From: Pelobates cultripes
Lineage: Eukaryota; Chordata; Amphibia; Anura; Pelobatidae
Direction: 5' to 3'
DNA: 64,000 nucleotides
Assembly (NCBI GenBank): GCA_933207985.1
Contig: OW240921.1
Coordinates: 109,484,069 to 109,548,068 of the forward strand
How positions within the stretch are numbered: the first letter of the stretch is position 1; each line of letters begins with the position of its first letter. The translations under genes and the position numbers were made by a program. Under the pieces are notes generated by a model, which saw nothing but the letters and a program-made list of their open reading frames with translations, was not told where the DNA came from and made no database searches. Positions 12,896 to 25,084 of the stretch are shown here, piece by piece.

Positions 12896-14442
12896 TGTCA
12901 ATTCTTGCATCCTGAACTCCTAATGCTGAAACCCTGATACACCCCCCACAATGTCAGTAGTTACTTCTACCAGTGAGAGCTAACGTCCGTTAACTTTCCT
13001 GAGCTAAGCCCCACCTCGCATTGCCAGCCGAATTAGCAGATCCCAGGTAAGAAAGTTAAACTAGTATCAAATGGATTAACTACTTATACTGTGGAGGTAC
13101 CAGGGCACTCCTGACCCCATAATCACCACAGTGTGCTTTAGTGAAAATGGTGCTTAGCATGTTCCTTTAACTTAAAAATATGTTCTCCGTATTTGAGAAA
13201 AGGTCACAACCCATACTGATGGAGGTAATTTAAGCACCAGGTGTTAATAAATAGATTTACTTCAAAGCAAACCAGTCGCTAGTCTGGAAATTAATTCTCT
13301 GTTTCCTTTTAAAATGTTAATTAAAGATTTCAGCAAGTGACATCACATTCCATTTCAGTCAAGGCACAGTCAGGGCACAGAATGCAAATGAGGAACAGGG
13401 TGGAAGCAGGTTTTCAGACTCTCTTCTTTCTCTATGTTCAGCAGCAGAAAAGAGCAATTTATATTGTATTGAAAGGGACCCAAGATTGAAGCAGCTAGTT
13501 GCAGATTAGAGGTAAACACAATAGAGAGAATTTCTATATTTTATTTTACTTTTCACACCACACCAACACATATTTGCCGAATACAATGAATATGCAAACT
13601 TAATATTAAAATCATAGAAAGTGACAGACTGCCTTTGAGTAGCTCTTGCATAGATATGCACTGACTGCCACATGTCCTATGATTAATGTTTGGCCATTTT
13701 TAGAACTTGCTTATCCTCCAAACTCTTTTCTAGATGTTTGAAGTTCTGAGCAATCTTTTGGTTTTAGCTTCCTTCCCTTCCTCATTAATGTTTGTAGATG
13801 GGATAATTAATTATATAGGAGTTTCTCCTATATAAGCAATACAAATGCAACTAGTCTCTTCGCTTGCATAGATTTTATATTACCATTATGTTAGGAGTGG
13901 ACTTCATGTTTTATGTTAGGACACAAGAACTTCTCCCTTGCAGGCTCTGCGTCTGGTGGCAGCGTGCAGTAAGCGCTGAAGACAGATGTAAATTATGCAC
14001 AGAATTCACATTAGGCAACAGAGTTCTGGGCTGCATAAGTCACGTGAGCTGGGGGCAAAACTTACCCTCAGCACACAATTACAAATATCTCTGGATGTGC
14101 AGTGTTTCAAGCTGTCTCCTGCAGAATGGTGGTTGGAGTAACCTTTTAAGCATGTCTTGGCCATAAAATGTGACTAAATTCCATTTTAATATTGTAGGTG
14201 TTTGAATGTGGCTTTAAAAGATCTTGTTTTGCTGTAATTTCATTTTTAGATGTGTAAGCTGATGCCCTCATATATCTTGAGGACATGTACAGCTACATAT
14301 ACATATATTTACATTTCTCCATTAATACTATAAATGTGTGTATATATATATAAACTTTGCTTTCCAAATTAAATGTAGATTAAGGTATAAGGTAGATGAA
14401 GCTTGATACCCCAATAATTAAGACATCACACCATCTGCATTG

Positions 14443-14462
14443 CTGAGTTGCTGTTTATTGCA
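14443..14462 (-). terminator. Poly(A) signal region of apoA-IV gene copy 2
   Basis: Minus-strand AATAAACAGCAACTCAGCA, matched by the equivalent block downstream of copy 1. It lies about 440 bp past the stop codon and gives a compact transcription unit of roughly 14,430-18,045. Confidence 0.6.
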
Positions 14463-14902
14463 GGTTTATTGCAAAGCACCAAAAAAATCGCACACACAAT
14501 ATTTAACACTTGGCAAGGAATTAGTGGATAAAACATAAGAAAAATAACTTCATGTTATTCTGCCTAGATGCGTTCTATTCAAAGCCAGGTCAAAAAGTGA
14601 ATTCAGAGAGAAACTAGTATTCATGTAAAACTGTGAGATAAAAGGACATTCATATGTCGGTGGTTATATAGTATTACACCATATGGGACAACAAGACATG
14701 CACAATGTTCGGCTATAGTTGCATAAAGTAAAAAGTGCTTCTTGTTCTTTGTAAAGATTTATCTAATTATTTATCTAATTAATATCCTTGTACCAGGTGG
14801 AAATGTTATTTGTGTATTTGGGTGCCATTCTAGTTAGAATGGAATGGGGTGCCATTTGTATATTAAGTAGCAGCTTGTTGTTACAGTGTAGTGACATTTG
14901 AT

Positions 14903-15830
14903 TTACTCTTCTGTATGAACATCTCTGCTGATGAAGTCATTGATCTTGTCCCGGACATCTTTCTCCAGGTACTCTAGCTGATCCTTCACACTCACTGTGT
15001 AGTGCCCAAGTTTCTGGTTCATATCTTCCACCCTTTGCAAAAGGGCCTTATTGAGTTCTTCTCCATATGGGGTCATCATGTCTTTAAATTCTGAGATTTT
15101 CTGGTCCATGCTTTCACTCATTTTGGACAAATAAGGCTCCAAAGCCTGTGTGGCATCCTTCAAATTCTCATTGAGTTTATCTCTCAACTCATCAGCGTAG
15201 GGGTCTAACTGCTTTTTCAAGTTTGTTGTGAGCTCCGACATCTTGGCTTCTATCTGGTCCACGCTTTTCTTCATTTGGAAATCCATGTTTTCGATATACT
15301 TGTTCAGATTATCTTGCATGTCATCTGCATAGGGACTCAGCTTCTGGCGCAATTCTTCTGATTGCTGCCTTAATTCTTCTCGTAGCTCCTCAGTGTAGGG
15401 GACAACCTGTTTTTGCATCTGCTCTACACTTTCATCTATTTTGTCCTGGAGTTTCTGGGCAAATGGGGCCAAAGACACTTGGACATTGTCTGCATTTTCT
15501 CTTATCTTAGCATCTAATTCCTTGGCCACCAACTTCAGTTGCTCACTGACCACCTGGGTATTCTTCTCAATCTGTGCCTGAAGTTCCTCAGCATATGGAG
15601 TAAGCTTTAGTTGCAACTGTTCTAAATTTATTTTCAGCTGATTGTGGACCTCATCTGAATATGGAGAGAACCTGCTCTTTAATTGCTCAAGTTCCTGTCT
15701 GATCTGCTCCCGAAGTTTTTCTGAATTCTGAGTTAGTTGATCATGAATCTGTTTGGCTAGAGGGATGAGTTGGTCTGGCATTTCTTCAGCATAAAGATTC
15801 ACTGTCTTCAGGTTGTCCTGGATGAGAGAA
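14903..15830 (-). CDS. apoa4: apoA-IV copy 2, exon 3: 22-mer repeat exon
   Basis: The Pro-led amphipathic repeats are in register with copy 1 (SPYSDEV, TPYAEEL, APFAQKL, VPYTEEL, SPYADDM, DPYADEL, EPYLSKM, TPYGEEL). The two exons are the same length, and the last 90 or so codons are the most alike, suggesting recent duplication or gene conversion at that end. Acidic and Lys/Gln-rich composition fits class A helices. Confidence 0.93.
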
Positions 15831-17808
15831 CTGTGAAGAAAAGTATAGAAAGGTAAACTGATGGACAGAGAAAATAATCACAAACAAATTGCAGTATCAG
15901 AAATATGGAATTATGTAACAGTTTACAAGGGTGTGGAAAAGTATAAATCTAGACTTGATAAAAATATATAAATATACAAATAAATATAAATTGAGAATTT
16001 AAGATTAAAAAGGTTAAAATGTGACAAGAGTGTCTGGAATGGTTGTATGTTCTGAAAATGTTTCATTACACCAGAACATGGATATATAGTATATATAGTA
16101 CCTTAGATACACTCAACAGTTTTACATTTTTTTGAAATTTTCTTTTTTGATGTACTCTATTTTAATGTTTGGACTTGACAATATTTGCTTAGATTATATT
16201 TTGGCTCACTGCTTTCCTGCCTATTAATTGGATAACCAATGTTGTTTCCTCCTTGCTAAAAACTGTGGATTTGTGTTAATGTATCATTGTGATCCTGCAG
16301 ATAACATACATGATTTTTAATATACACGCTCAAATCAAAATCAAATAAGTGGGCCATGAAAAAATGGTCGCATATTAATTTAAATATACAGGTGGGTTAT
16401 ATGAGATAATAATATAAGTAGTACCAGAATAACGCAGAGTGGATCAAGCTTTTTCAATTAGGAAACTTACAAAACGCAAATAGGAAAATCCACTGACAAA
16501 CAGCTGTGAGGGGTTAATTAACTAAACATTGTAAACTTTAATTGCAAAATGTGGGCCAAAAACCCTGTCCAGGAATAGTATTGAGATTGTGAGTAACATT
16601 ATGATCACGAGAAAAAACATCTTACAATTGCTATATTCTAACCTGACGGGCATGCTAAGTACCACAACCACTGCAGCATCATTGCAGAGGTTATAGTGCA
16701 GAGAGGTTTTGGGTGCCAATGACTACTTTTTTTGACAAACTGTGTGAGTAGTTTGAGAAAAAAACAATATGATTGTGCCAGAACCCAAAATCAAATTATT
16801 CTGCTACTGGACAGAGTATATGCAGTCTATCATTGTATTCATGGTTGAATGGTTTTGTAGAATACTGGACCCTTCATATGCTCTCAGTGGCAGCAGAGTG
16901 GTTGGTCTTTGGGTACTAGGCAAGACAAGACTGGCTTGACATAAATGGCACTTGAAGGCTCTTTGCTCGTAACCACTTCATTACACTGTAAGGGTTATGG
17001 TGCGCTGTGTGCCCCTTTAAACATGATTATGGAACAGGAAACAATGTTCTACACCAAAATGTATACAAAAAATTTATTGGTTTTAACAATATTGAATGGA
17101 ATTATTCATTTTCTTAAGGTACTATGGTGAAATCGAAATGTGTTTATAGATAACACAAATTTTAAACGTTAAGTTGACCGAGTCCCTATTGGACTCTTGG
17201 GGCCATCCATCTTGCTTTTCTTTCAGACTATATATAAAGCAGCTCTTAATTCATTCTTACTTACTTGAGCTGTTGACTGATCTCAGATTGCTGAATCTGG
17301 TCCACGGCATCTTTGGTATCTTTGGTCAGTTTGGAGACGTAGTCCCAGAAAGCATTGACCACTTGTTCACTTTGGATCTCAGCCTTAGAGCCTAAGATGA
17401 GGGGGAAAAACTACCATTAGTGGAATACAAACTACCAAATGTATTCTCTCTGATCTGATTTTACAACAGTTATTTTTGTTTCACAAAAAGTAATTGAAAA
17501 ATCCATACATATTCGTCTACCTCTGTTTTTTTATTAGATTATTTCCACTTGCTAAAATTTACTTTCTTCTCTTCCTCCATGTATCAAACTCTCCATCTCC
17601 CACCATCTCATAGGTCATCTAACCATTTCTTGTTCATCCCACACACTCTTCGACAGGTTGGATATTTTTATTACATTTGTCTTCTTACTCTTTCCATCTG
17701 TCACACACACACACACACACACAATTCTCAGACCCCGAAATTCTTCTCCCCATACTGACCTGCAAAGGCGCAAAGAACAAGCGCAAGGGCAAGAACCTTA
17801 ACGAACAT
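14903..17808 (-). CDS. apoa4: Apolipoprotein A-IV-like gene, copy 2 (three coding exons)
   Basis: CDS exons are 17808-17760 (49 bp), 17391-17265 (127 bp) and 15830-14903 (928 bp), giving 367 aa, the same as copy 1 exon by exon. Junctions are GT-AG (GTCAGT, GTAAGT; TTAG, CACAG). The signal peptide is MFVKVLALALVLCAFAGSKA with cleavage expected before EIQSEQVV. The mature protein opens with a helix containing NAFWDYVSKL, then 22-mers, then the C-terminal LEYLEKDVRDKINDF. The 5' UTR continues to acceptor TTGCAG at 17,835; a non-coding first exon lies at about 18,045-18,016. It sits head-to-head with the apoC-III-like gene, promoters about 5.4 kb apart. It has no frame break. Role: lipid-binding secreted apolipoprotein. 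Which copy is closer to the ancestral gene cannot be told from the window alone. Confidence 0.94.
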
Positions 17809-18015
17809 TCTGATGATCTTCAGTGATGAGATACCTGCAAAGAAAGTGATACATTTTTAGAAAACTCTAATTTAAAACATTTGTTCTCAATAATTTCAAT
17901 TCAAGTTTTTCTTCTCTCTTTTCTGCTTAACAGGGCAGGTCCGCTATCTGTGTTTTCTTTGCCCATAATTTAGCCCTTTCACTCAAAGAAATATGGATAT
18001 CAATTCCCTCTTTAC

Positions 18016-18076
18016 CTGGATTCTTTGAGATTGGGTTGGAGAATAAAAGTAGTGCTTTTTCACTGCTATTTATATC
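18016..18076 (-). promoter_or_regulatory. apoA-IV copy 2 core promoter and non-coding exon 1
   Basis: The TATA box GATATAAATA lies at 18,076-18,067 (minus). The short leader exon ends AATCCAG/GTAAAG at 18,016. AAAGTCCA (HNF4-like) lies at 18,127-18,120, the same offset as in copy 1. Confidence 0.75.
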
Positions 18077-18789
18077 AAAATTATCGCTGCCATCCTGGTT
18101 TCCAGGAAGGACAGCCTCTTGGACTTTCATTTACAATGCAGCGTGGAGTTCTTGACGTGTCTTTGTTGTTCTGTTAGAAATCTGAGATCATCCATTCATC
18201 GTCCCTGAGTCATAGGCATTGAGAATAAGAGAATTGCTGATTAGATTTTTATTTAATGCCAGCAGTTTATAGTGAAATAGCTAGACTAGATCAATTGTTC
18301 TCTAAAGTAAGCTTTTTTGTTTTCTTTGTAAGGCAAGGGTGTTTACTGAGAGAGAAACCATCTGGCCCACTAAAACAATCTGTGCACATCTCTACCTCTT
18401 AAGTTAGACCCATGTTGAACACCAAGCTATAGTTTCTGGCTGGTTTGTAAATATAAGCATATACAGCATTGAGGTGTTAGAAGTTGTTATGGTGCCCAGA
18501 GTGTTCCTTTATGTACACGCTAATGAGCACAACCACTACAGAATTATTGCAGGGGTTAGAATGCAGCGAGTCTTTGAGTGTCATTGCTCAGTTTTGTTTG
18601 TCAAACCTAGTGAAAAACAAAAATGTAGGTGCGCAGAACCATGTATAAACCATGCAAAATACCACCCAAGTAGATGCAGTAGTGTGTTACAATATAAATA
18701 TAACCAGTGTATTACTAACAGGTGTACAGAAGTACCATGTGGTTAGATACAAAATGTAACTAATAAACATATACTTGCAATTTCACTGA

Positions 18790-19260
18790 TCATTCAAGGA
18801 CAGTCCCATCTAGAATATATAAAGACACAGACCTAGTGCAATAATGTATAAAAAAATAACTGGGGATAATAAAACTCACAATTGTGGAGTGGTTGAAGTA
18901 CCACTCCAGACTATCGGGCAGCAGGAGGATCAGCCCCTTGAGATCGTAGGATCCAGACTGTAATATGCTGTATAAACTCACTCTAGGCCGAAGTGTAGAA
19001 GTAAAAATAATTGTATCTTTAATCAAGGTAGATAAATAAAATAATTCAATGCTGCTGTATTGGATAGAGTCAAATCAGTCCAGATAGATCGTGAATAAAC
19101 CGTAAAAGTTCTATCACACTTCGTATCCCGCTTATCACAGGCTCTCCGTGTCATTACAGCTACTTCCTTGTTTAGGCATGCGCTACGTGTTTCACCCCGC
19201 CTCTCAGGGCTTTCTCAAGCGTGAGTGAGATTGTCCGTGAATGCCTTTTATATGGTCTTT
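18790..19260. other. Probable partial DNA-element relic
   Basis: Contains GCTACGTGTTTCACCCCGCC followed by CTTTCTCAAGC, resembling the GAAACG/AAGAAG centre of the foldback elements elsewhere in the window, but I could not trace two full arms. No gene is seen. Confidence 0.35.
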
Positions 19261-19689
19261 CAGAAGGTTTGGTGGCAATTGTCCACCTAGATTATTACAC
19301 ATACAAATTATAGCAAAAAATACATTAACTATAAAAACACAATTGAAGGGTAAGGATAATTAATAACCAGCATATAAACTTTGTAATTCAAAACAGTAAA
19401 ATATCAAAAATAGGGGCATGTCTTCTAAGTGCATCAAGTCTAGGTGTTGTCTAATGACGCCAAAAACCATGGCTCAAGGAGTGCAAATAAAGCAACCAAG
19501 TGAGACCTAATAACAAATCAAAATGAACAATGATCAGCAAAAGAACTAGTGAGTAGTTTGAGAAAAGCAAAATGTGATTGTTCTGGCACCCAAAGCCCAG
19601 CTTTGTCTATATTACTCCTGGTGCTTGCAGCCAGGACCGGTGCAAGGATTTCTGCTGCCCTAGGCAAAGATCCATTTTGCCGCCCCCTC

Positions 19690-19988
19690 ATGTCAGTCAC
19701 TCACTGACAGACACACACTGGCAGACACACACTCACTGACAGACACACACTCACTCACTGACAGACACATACTTACTCACTGACACACACACACACATAA
19801 ACTCACTGACAGACACACACTCACTCACTGACAGACACACACAGACACTTACTGACAGACATACACTCAGTGACAGAGACACACTCACTCACTGACAGAC
19901 ACACACAGACATTTACTGACAGACATACACTCAGTGACAGACACACAAGCACACACTCACTGACAGATATACACTCACTCACTGACAG

Positions 19989-20019
<31 letters not shown>

Positions 20020-20640
20020 CACTGACAGACACACACACACACACCACTCACTGACATACATACATACATAATACACTCACTCACTGACAGACACACACAC
20101 ACTCACTGACAGACATACACTCACTCACTGACAGACACACGTTCACACACACACACACACACACACACACTGACACTCACTCACTGACAGACACACACAC
20201 CACTCATTGACACATATACATACATACACTCACTGACACACACACCCCCCCCACACACACTCACTGACTGGCATACACTCACTCACTGACAGACACACAC
20301 TGACATATATACACTCACTCACTGACAGACACACACACGGACACTCACTGACAGACATACACTGATAGACAGACAGACAGACACACAAGCACACACTCAC
20401 TGACAGATATACACTCACTGACTGACACACACACACACTCACTGACATACACTCACTGAGACACACACACACAGATACTAACACTCACCGAGAGACAGAC
20501 ACTCACACACTAACAGACACACACACACACACACACACACAGACACTCACTGACAGACACACACTGACAGACTGATATACACACTCACACACAGATACTC
20601 ACTGACAGATATTCACTGACAGACACAAACACACACCATG
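19690..20640. repeat. CA-rich minisatellite (CACTCACTGACAGACACACA units)
   Basis: About 950 bp of roughly 20-bp units, interspersed with pure CA runs and CATA variants. The open frames across it encode only cysteine/valine/serine low-complexity peptide and are artefacts of the repeat. Confidence 0.92.
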
Positions 20641-20649
20641 CCTAGTTTG

Positions 20650-23350
20650 ACTAACGGGGGAGCAGGCCCTGCATGCAGCCTATAATTGTATCCAGGGACG
20701 GATGGTCTGTAAGGATAATGAAACATCCATTTACTCTTAGTGGCAGCAGGATGGTTGGAAGAAACAAGACTTTTTGCCAAACAGCTCAAGAACAGTTTGA
20801 CAAAAAATAAATAAAAACCAGAGGGATGGCACTCAAAGTCTGTTTGTACTGTAACCACTATAATGCACTCTAGTGGGTATGGTGAGTAGTTTAAAAGTGA
20901 TTATGGAGTGGAATACAATACACTGTGCATAATTATGTAAAATTTGGGCAAATGTCACCAGTCCGCGTAGCACAGGGGGAGTAGGGGGTCTGTGATTTCC
21001 AAGTACTCCCACAGCTCGGCCTCTGTGATGCTCTTCCCTGAAAACTCACTTCTTCAAGAATTTAATAGTTAAACTGTTAACATATTATCCTCCCCACATC
21101 TCACGAACCCACCCTGCCTTCCTTCCTGCAACTGTATCATCTAAAAAAGACTTCATTGTAAACTCTTCTAGCAACTTTCTCTTCCATTACATAAAATATG
21201 TCTTGCCCTCAGTAACATCCTTACCCTTTTCCTCCCCAGCGATGACCTGCCACCTGAGGCACAGTCCTCAAGCATTGGCCATACCAGGCCAAAGACTTCC
21301 CGCCAATGCAGGCCCTTATCAACAGGTTCTTCCGGCTACCCCGGCAGGGGAAAAGACTCGACACCCACGTGTTCCCGAGTCCATGGAACCAAGATGCTGG
21401 CCCTCATACAGGCCCGGGGCTGGAGCGGACCCCTGTCATGGCGTCTCAGGCCAAGTGCCTACGTGGATCCACTGGACTGCACTCTGTTCCTGCCACTCAA
21501 AGGGATCGGTTGAGCTGGGCTCTAATCTCCTCACCAATGCTGTGCCTCATTGCTGTGATGGAGGATGCTGTCACGTTACCTGTTTTTAATTGGCGACTAA
21601 TCATTGTTATCTCTTTAAAGCTTTGTGTTTTCTCTTTTTTGTTTATTTTTTTCCTTTCCTTGCATCTCTAACTAGAGTAGCGATTATCCAGTTTTCGTTC
21701 TGAGTGGACCTAGTCTATGAACCTATTTTTTGTCTAGCTGGTTTATTATTACTTCCCAAAAAGAAAATAGGGTATTGACTTGCAGAAAGAGTCAGGTTAT
21801 GATACTGTTTATTTTTTACTCTTGCTTAACTCCCCTGACACATATTTGATCTTATTGCATATATTATTTTATACATGTCATGTTTTTGTGTCTAATCATA
21901 TTAGACCCGCATGCTATAATTATAAAAAGTGCGGATCCTCAGACATTCTATGAAATACACATGACTTCAATTGTATCACGTATACTCATGTAACAACATC
22001 TAAGAAAGCTTGTCTGTTAAACATGCACTCCAAAAAATAAAGAATGAAAAAAAAAAATGTAAATTACTAGCATTCAGCATTCAGGACAAATGTAGCCAAC
22101 ACAGGGGATTACTTATAGTTGGGGCAAAACAGACTAAATACATACAAATCACAAATTCAGCTATATTCAAAGTTGGCCATTTTGGCCTTATTGATTATGA
22201 TATTCATTTTAATTTCACAATAGTATATCATTTTATTTTTGTCTGTCACCTCAATAGCCTGATTCACACGGCTGTGTGCCATATACTGATATCGCTGTTA
22301 GTATAGAGTCTTATCTCCAGGCATAAGTGCGGGCAGCGTGTCTGTTTGTCCTGTGTCAAAGTCTTCGCCTTTATCCATGTTTTCCAAGGCAAAGTCCGTG
22401 TTAAATGCAGGACAAGATTACTTGCATACCTAGACTGTCTGTTTAACGCTATCCATTCCAGAGCAGTGACATTTACGTCATATATCTTGTTTCACTACGA
22501 GTAACTAAATTAGGTGACAAGATTGACCAGAATAAAAATTGATTAAAAGAATGCTAGATTGGTTATCTATTAAACATAGCGTCTTCAGAATGGTGAACTG
22601 AAAATGTTTGTGTCATTTCACAGACACCGTAGGAGCGTTGTGTTCAGCCCAGAACTGTTATTATAGAGACGTTTATAAGAGCTTCTCAAAGTACATTTAT
22701 AAGGCGTCTCAAAGTACCAGCAGAAGGACATTTCTAGCCCTCAAATGCTTGAATTGATCTGCAGCCATCCGAACAGGTTTGATCAGGACAGTTCCACTAT
22801 AGAGCAGTATGTCCGGACTCTAGGCATACCTCTTTATGTCTCAGACTGCTGGTGGCCTGGACCACATCAGAGCCACTAATTGGTCTTTATTTACTATAAC
22901 TGAGGAGACTAGTGACTGATGTGCATTTTTTTTGTTGTATGGAAATTAAACAATATTACACATAAAATAAAATTATACCTCACAATAATATGTCTATTGT
23001 TTTAAAGGAAAAGTACAGATGTAAAAAGCAAAAAAAATAAAAATGAAAATATCATTATAAATCACCACAAGAAATATATAAAAATGTAGTTTATTTGCAA
23101 TACAATAGATCCTATTGCAAAACTCCATAAAGTCTCAAACTGTGCTTTTAAAAACACTGTAAGATGCATTTTTCATATTTCCCATGTATCTGCATGGGTT
23201 CGTGTCCATTTTCCCTAAATTACTTTGTATTCGGTGGTACTAGAAGAGGCTTGAATATTATTTTGTATACACTAAGTTATATAATATCAGAATGCATTCT
23301 GACAGTCAGCATATACAAAGAGTTCCATTCATAGAATATCCAGTGTGACC
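20650..23350. other. Intergenic DNA between the apoA-IV and apoC-III-like genes
   Basis: Contains repeat debris (an ATAACCACTATAATGCAC-type MITE fragment near 20,860) and one open frame at 21,203-21,589 with no recognisable domain, splice context or codon signature. I see no gene. In mammals the APOC3-APOA4 spacer holds a shared enhancer; nothing equivalent could be identified by eye. Confidence 0.45.
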
Positions 23351-23358
23351 CCTCCATG

Positions 23359-23370
23359 TGACCTTTGCTC
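23359..23370 (+). promoter_or_regulatory. HNF4/DR1-type element upstream of the apoC-III-like gene
   Basis: TGACCTTTGCTC lies about 90 bp upstream of the TATA box. It is one base from TGACCTTTGCCC, the nuclear-receptor (HNF4) site known in the proximal mammalian APOC3 promoter at a similar distance. The site is seen in the sequence; its function is inferred. Confidence 0.6.
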
Positions 23371-23450
23371 CCCTTACGAAGTATGAACAACCTAGCAATC
23401 CCTAAAATCTTATCCACCCCCACCCTACGCCCCACTGGGAGGGAGCAGGC

Positions 23451-23510
23451 TATATAAAACTAACAGTTCTAAGTGCAAAGATAGCACAGAGTCGAGTGTA
23501 GCATTACACG
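23451..23510 (+). promoter_or_regulatory. TATA box and non-coding exon 1 of the apoC-III-like gene
   Basis: TATATAAAAC at 23,451-23,460, with a leader to donor TTACACG/GTAAGT at 23,510/23,511. The start site is inferred near 23,480. A non-coding first exon followed by a signal-peptide exon is the standard apoC layout. Confidence 0.7.
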
Positions 23511-25084
23511 GTAAGTTTCATTTTAACAAATAAGCACTCTGGTTTTCTATTTTAAATCCAGCTAAGATTATAAAAGGTTTTGCATGATACAGGAATGTTT
23601 ACAAAAATTATTTTTAAAGAGGCTCAATATTGTTTTGGCAGGATAAATAACATCTGTATATAATAACTAAACAACGCATATGGGATTAGAGATTCATTAA
23701 ACTGGTTCTTGTGCAGAACTAGAAAGGGGATTACATATTTATACCAAATTTCCAAAATTCGCCAAATCCGCCATTTTTTCAACGGAACAATTTGTGTTAA
23801 GATGAGCAATTCCTCTTTAGCGAATAAACCTTGCAGAATAAATAATTGGCGAGAGCAATGTTGTATCATGTGTAACGGATGGAGAATAAGATCACATAAG
23901 AATGACAACGGTTTTAAATTTCAGTTTTTTCGTATGATGAGGAGAATGGATAATATTGGATATTATTATAACACCTATTGTCTTGACAATTGTGAAAAAA
24001 AAATACCAATTTACAAGCCATAGGACTAATGAAGTCAGTGATGGCTACACTTGGCACAGCATATGTTTGTGAACTGAACTTCCGTTACTTCCCAGGAATC
24101 CTTTGGATTATGTAGTTCAGACATATCCACAGTGCCTGAATTTTCCATCCCTGCTCTAATCCTTCTGCTGACTATTAATATTATTATTGGTATTTATATA
24201 GCGCCAACTAATTACGCAGCGCTTATTATTAACCAATTATAACATCCATTTAACTAATGTTCAACCTAGGTCTAGACAATGGGATTTCTAACCTCAAATG
24301 ACTTGGGAAATCCACTAATATGAATCCCAATTCTAACTTAATTGTTTATTTACTAATGTATGAATTGTCTGAAATTTAAATCGAGCTAAAAGTGAACTTC
24401 AAATTTTATATATGAAATTGAGCATTGGGTAGGCAACATTTCTTTGATATCGGCATAGTAGTTTGACACTTCAGCTCAGGCAAAAAGGTACCTTTCTCAA
24501 ATGTACTATTTACTGTAGTCACTTCTAATGGACACCTGGCACACATACATTTTAAGGATAGCCTTTGAATGCAGTTTAAGCAGAAAGTATTGCTGTTAGC
24601 ATTTGCATGTCCGTGTTAAACTTAGTGTAGGGCCCACGAATATTGGGTTACTTTGCAAGCAGTGGGGGACGTAAAGGCTTGTGGGTTTATTCCCAAAACA
24701 AGAAAGTGAAATTTGAATCACAAGACTGAGGCTGAAATAGCTTATCTGGAAGAATTTTCGAACTCAACTATAGTCGCAGATTCCAATTTGCTGCAGTTCA
24801 GAGTTTAGAGAATGAGCCTCATTATTTTTTCAGTGTGCTCTGTGTTTTTGTGTTCTTTACAGCAGTGCCCCTATTAAAAGATGCATTTTCTCTGTGTGTC
24901 CCCAATTTGTTTTTTGACTGTGTTAATAAACCCTTATATATGTATTTATGATGTGTGCACAGAGTAGGCGTAGGATTGATCCACTTTTACAGATAGCTTC
25001 CGTGAGCTGTATGCTCAGTTTACACATTCTGTGCATTCATCCTCTTATTTATATCTTCCACAGATCAATCATCCACATCTGACC

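Noticed and set aside
19821..20484. Cysteine-rich frames in the CA minisatellite
   Set aside because: Peptides of C/V/S from repeated CACA; no gene.
21203..21671. Two overlapping frames of 121-128 codons
   Set aside because: No recognisable domain, two competing frames and no splice partners; probably chance frames in a GC-richer repeat relic.
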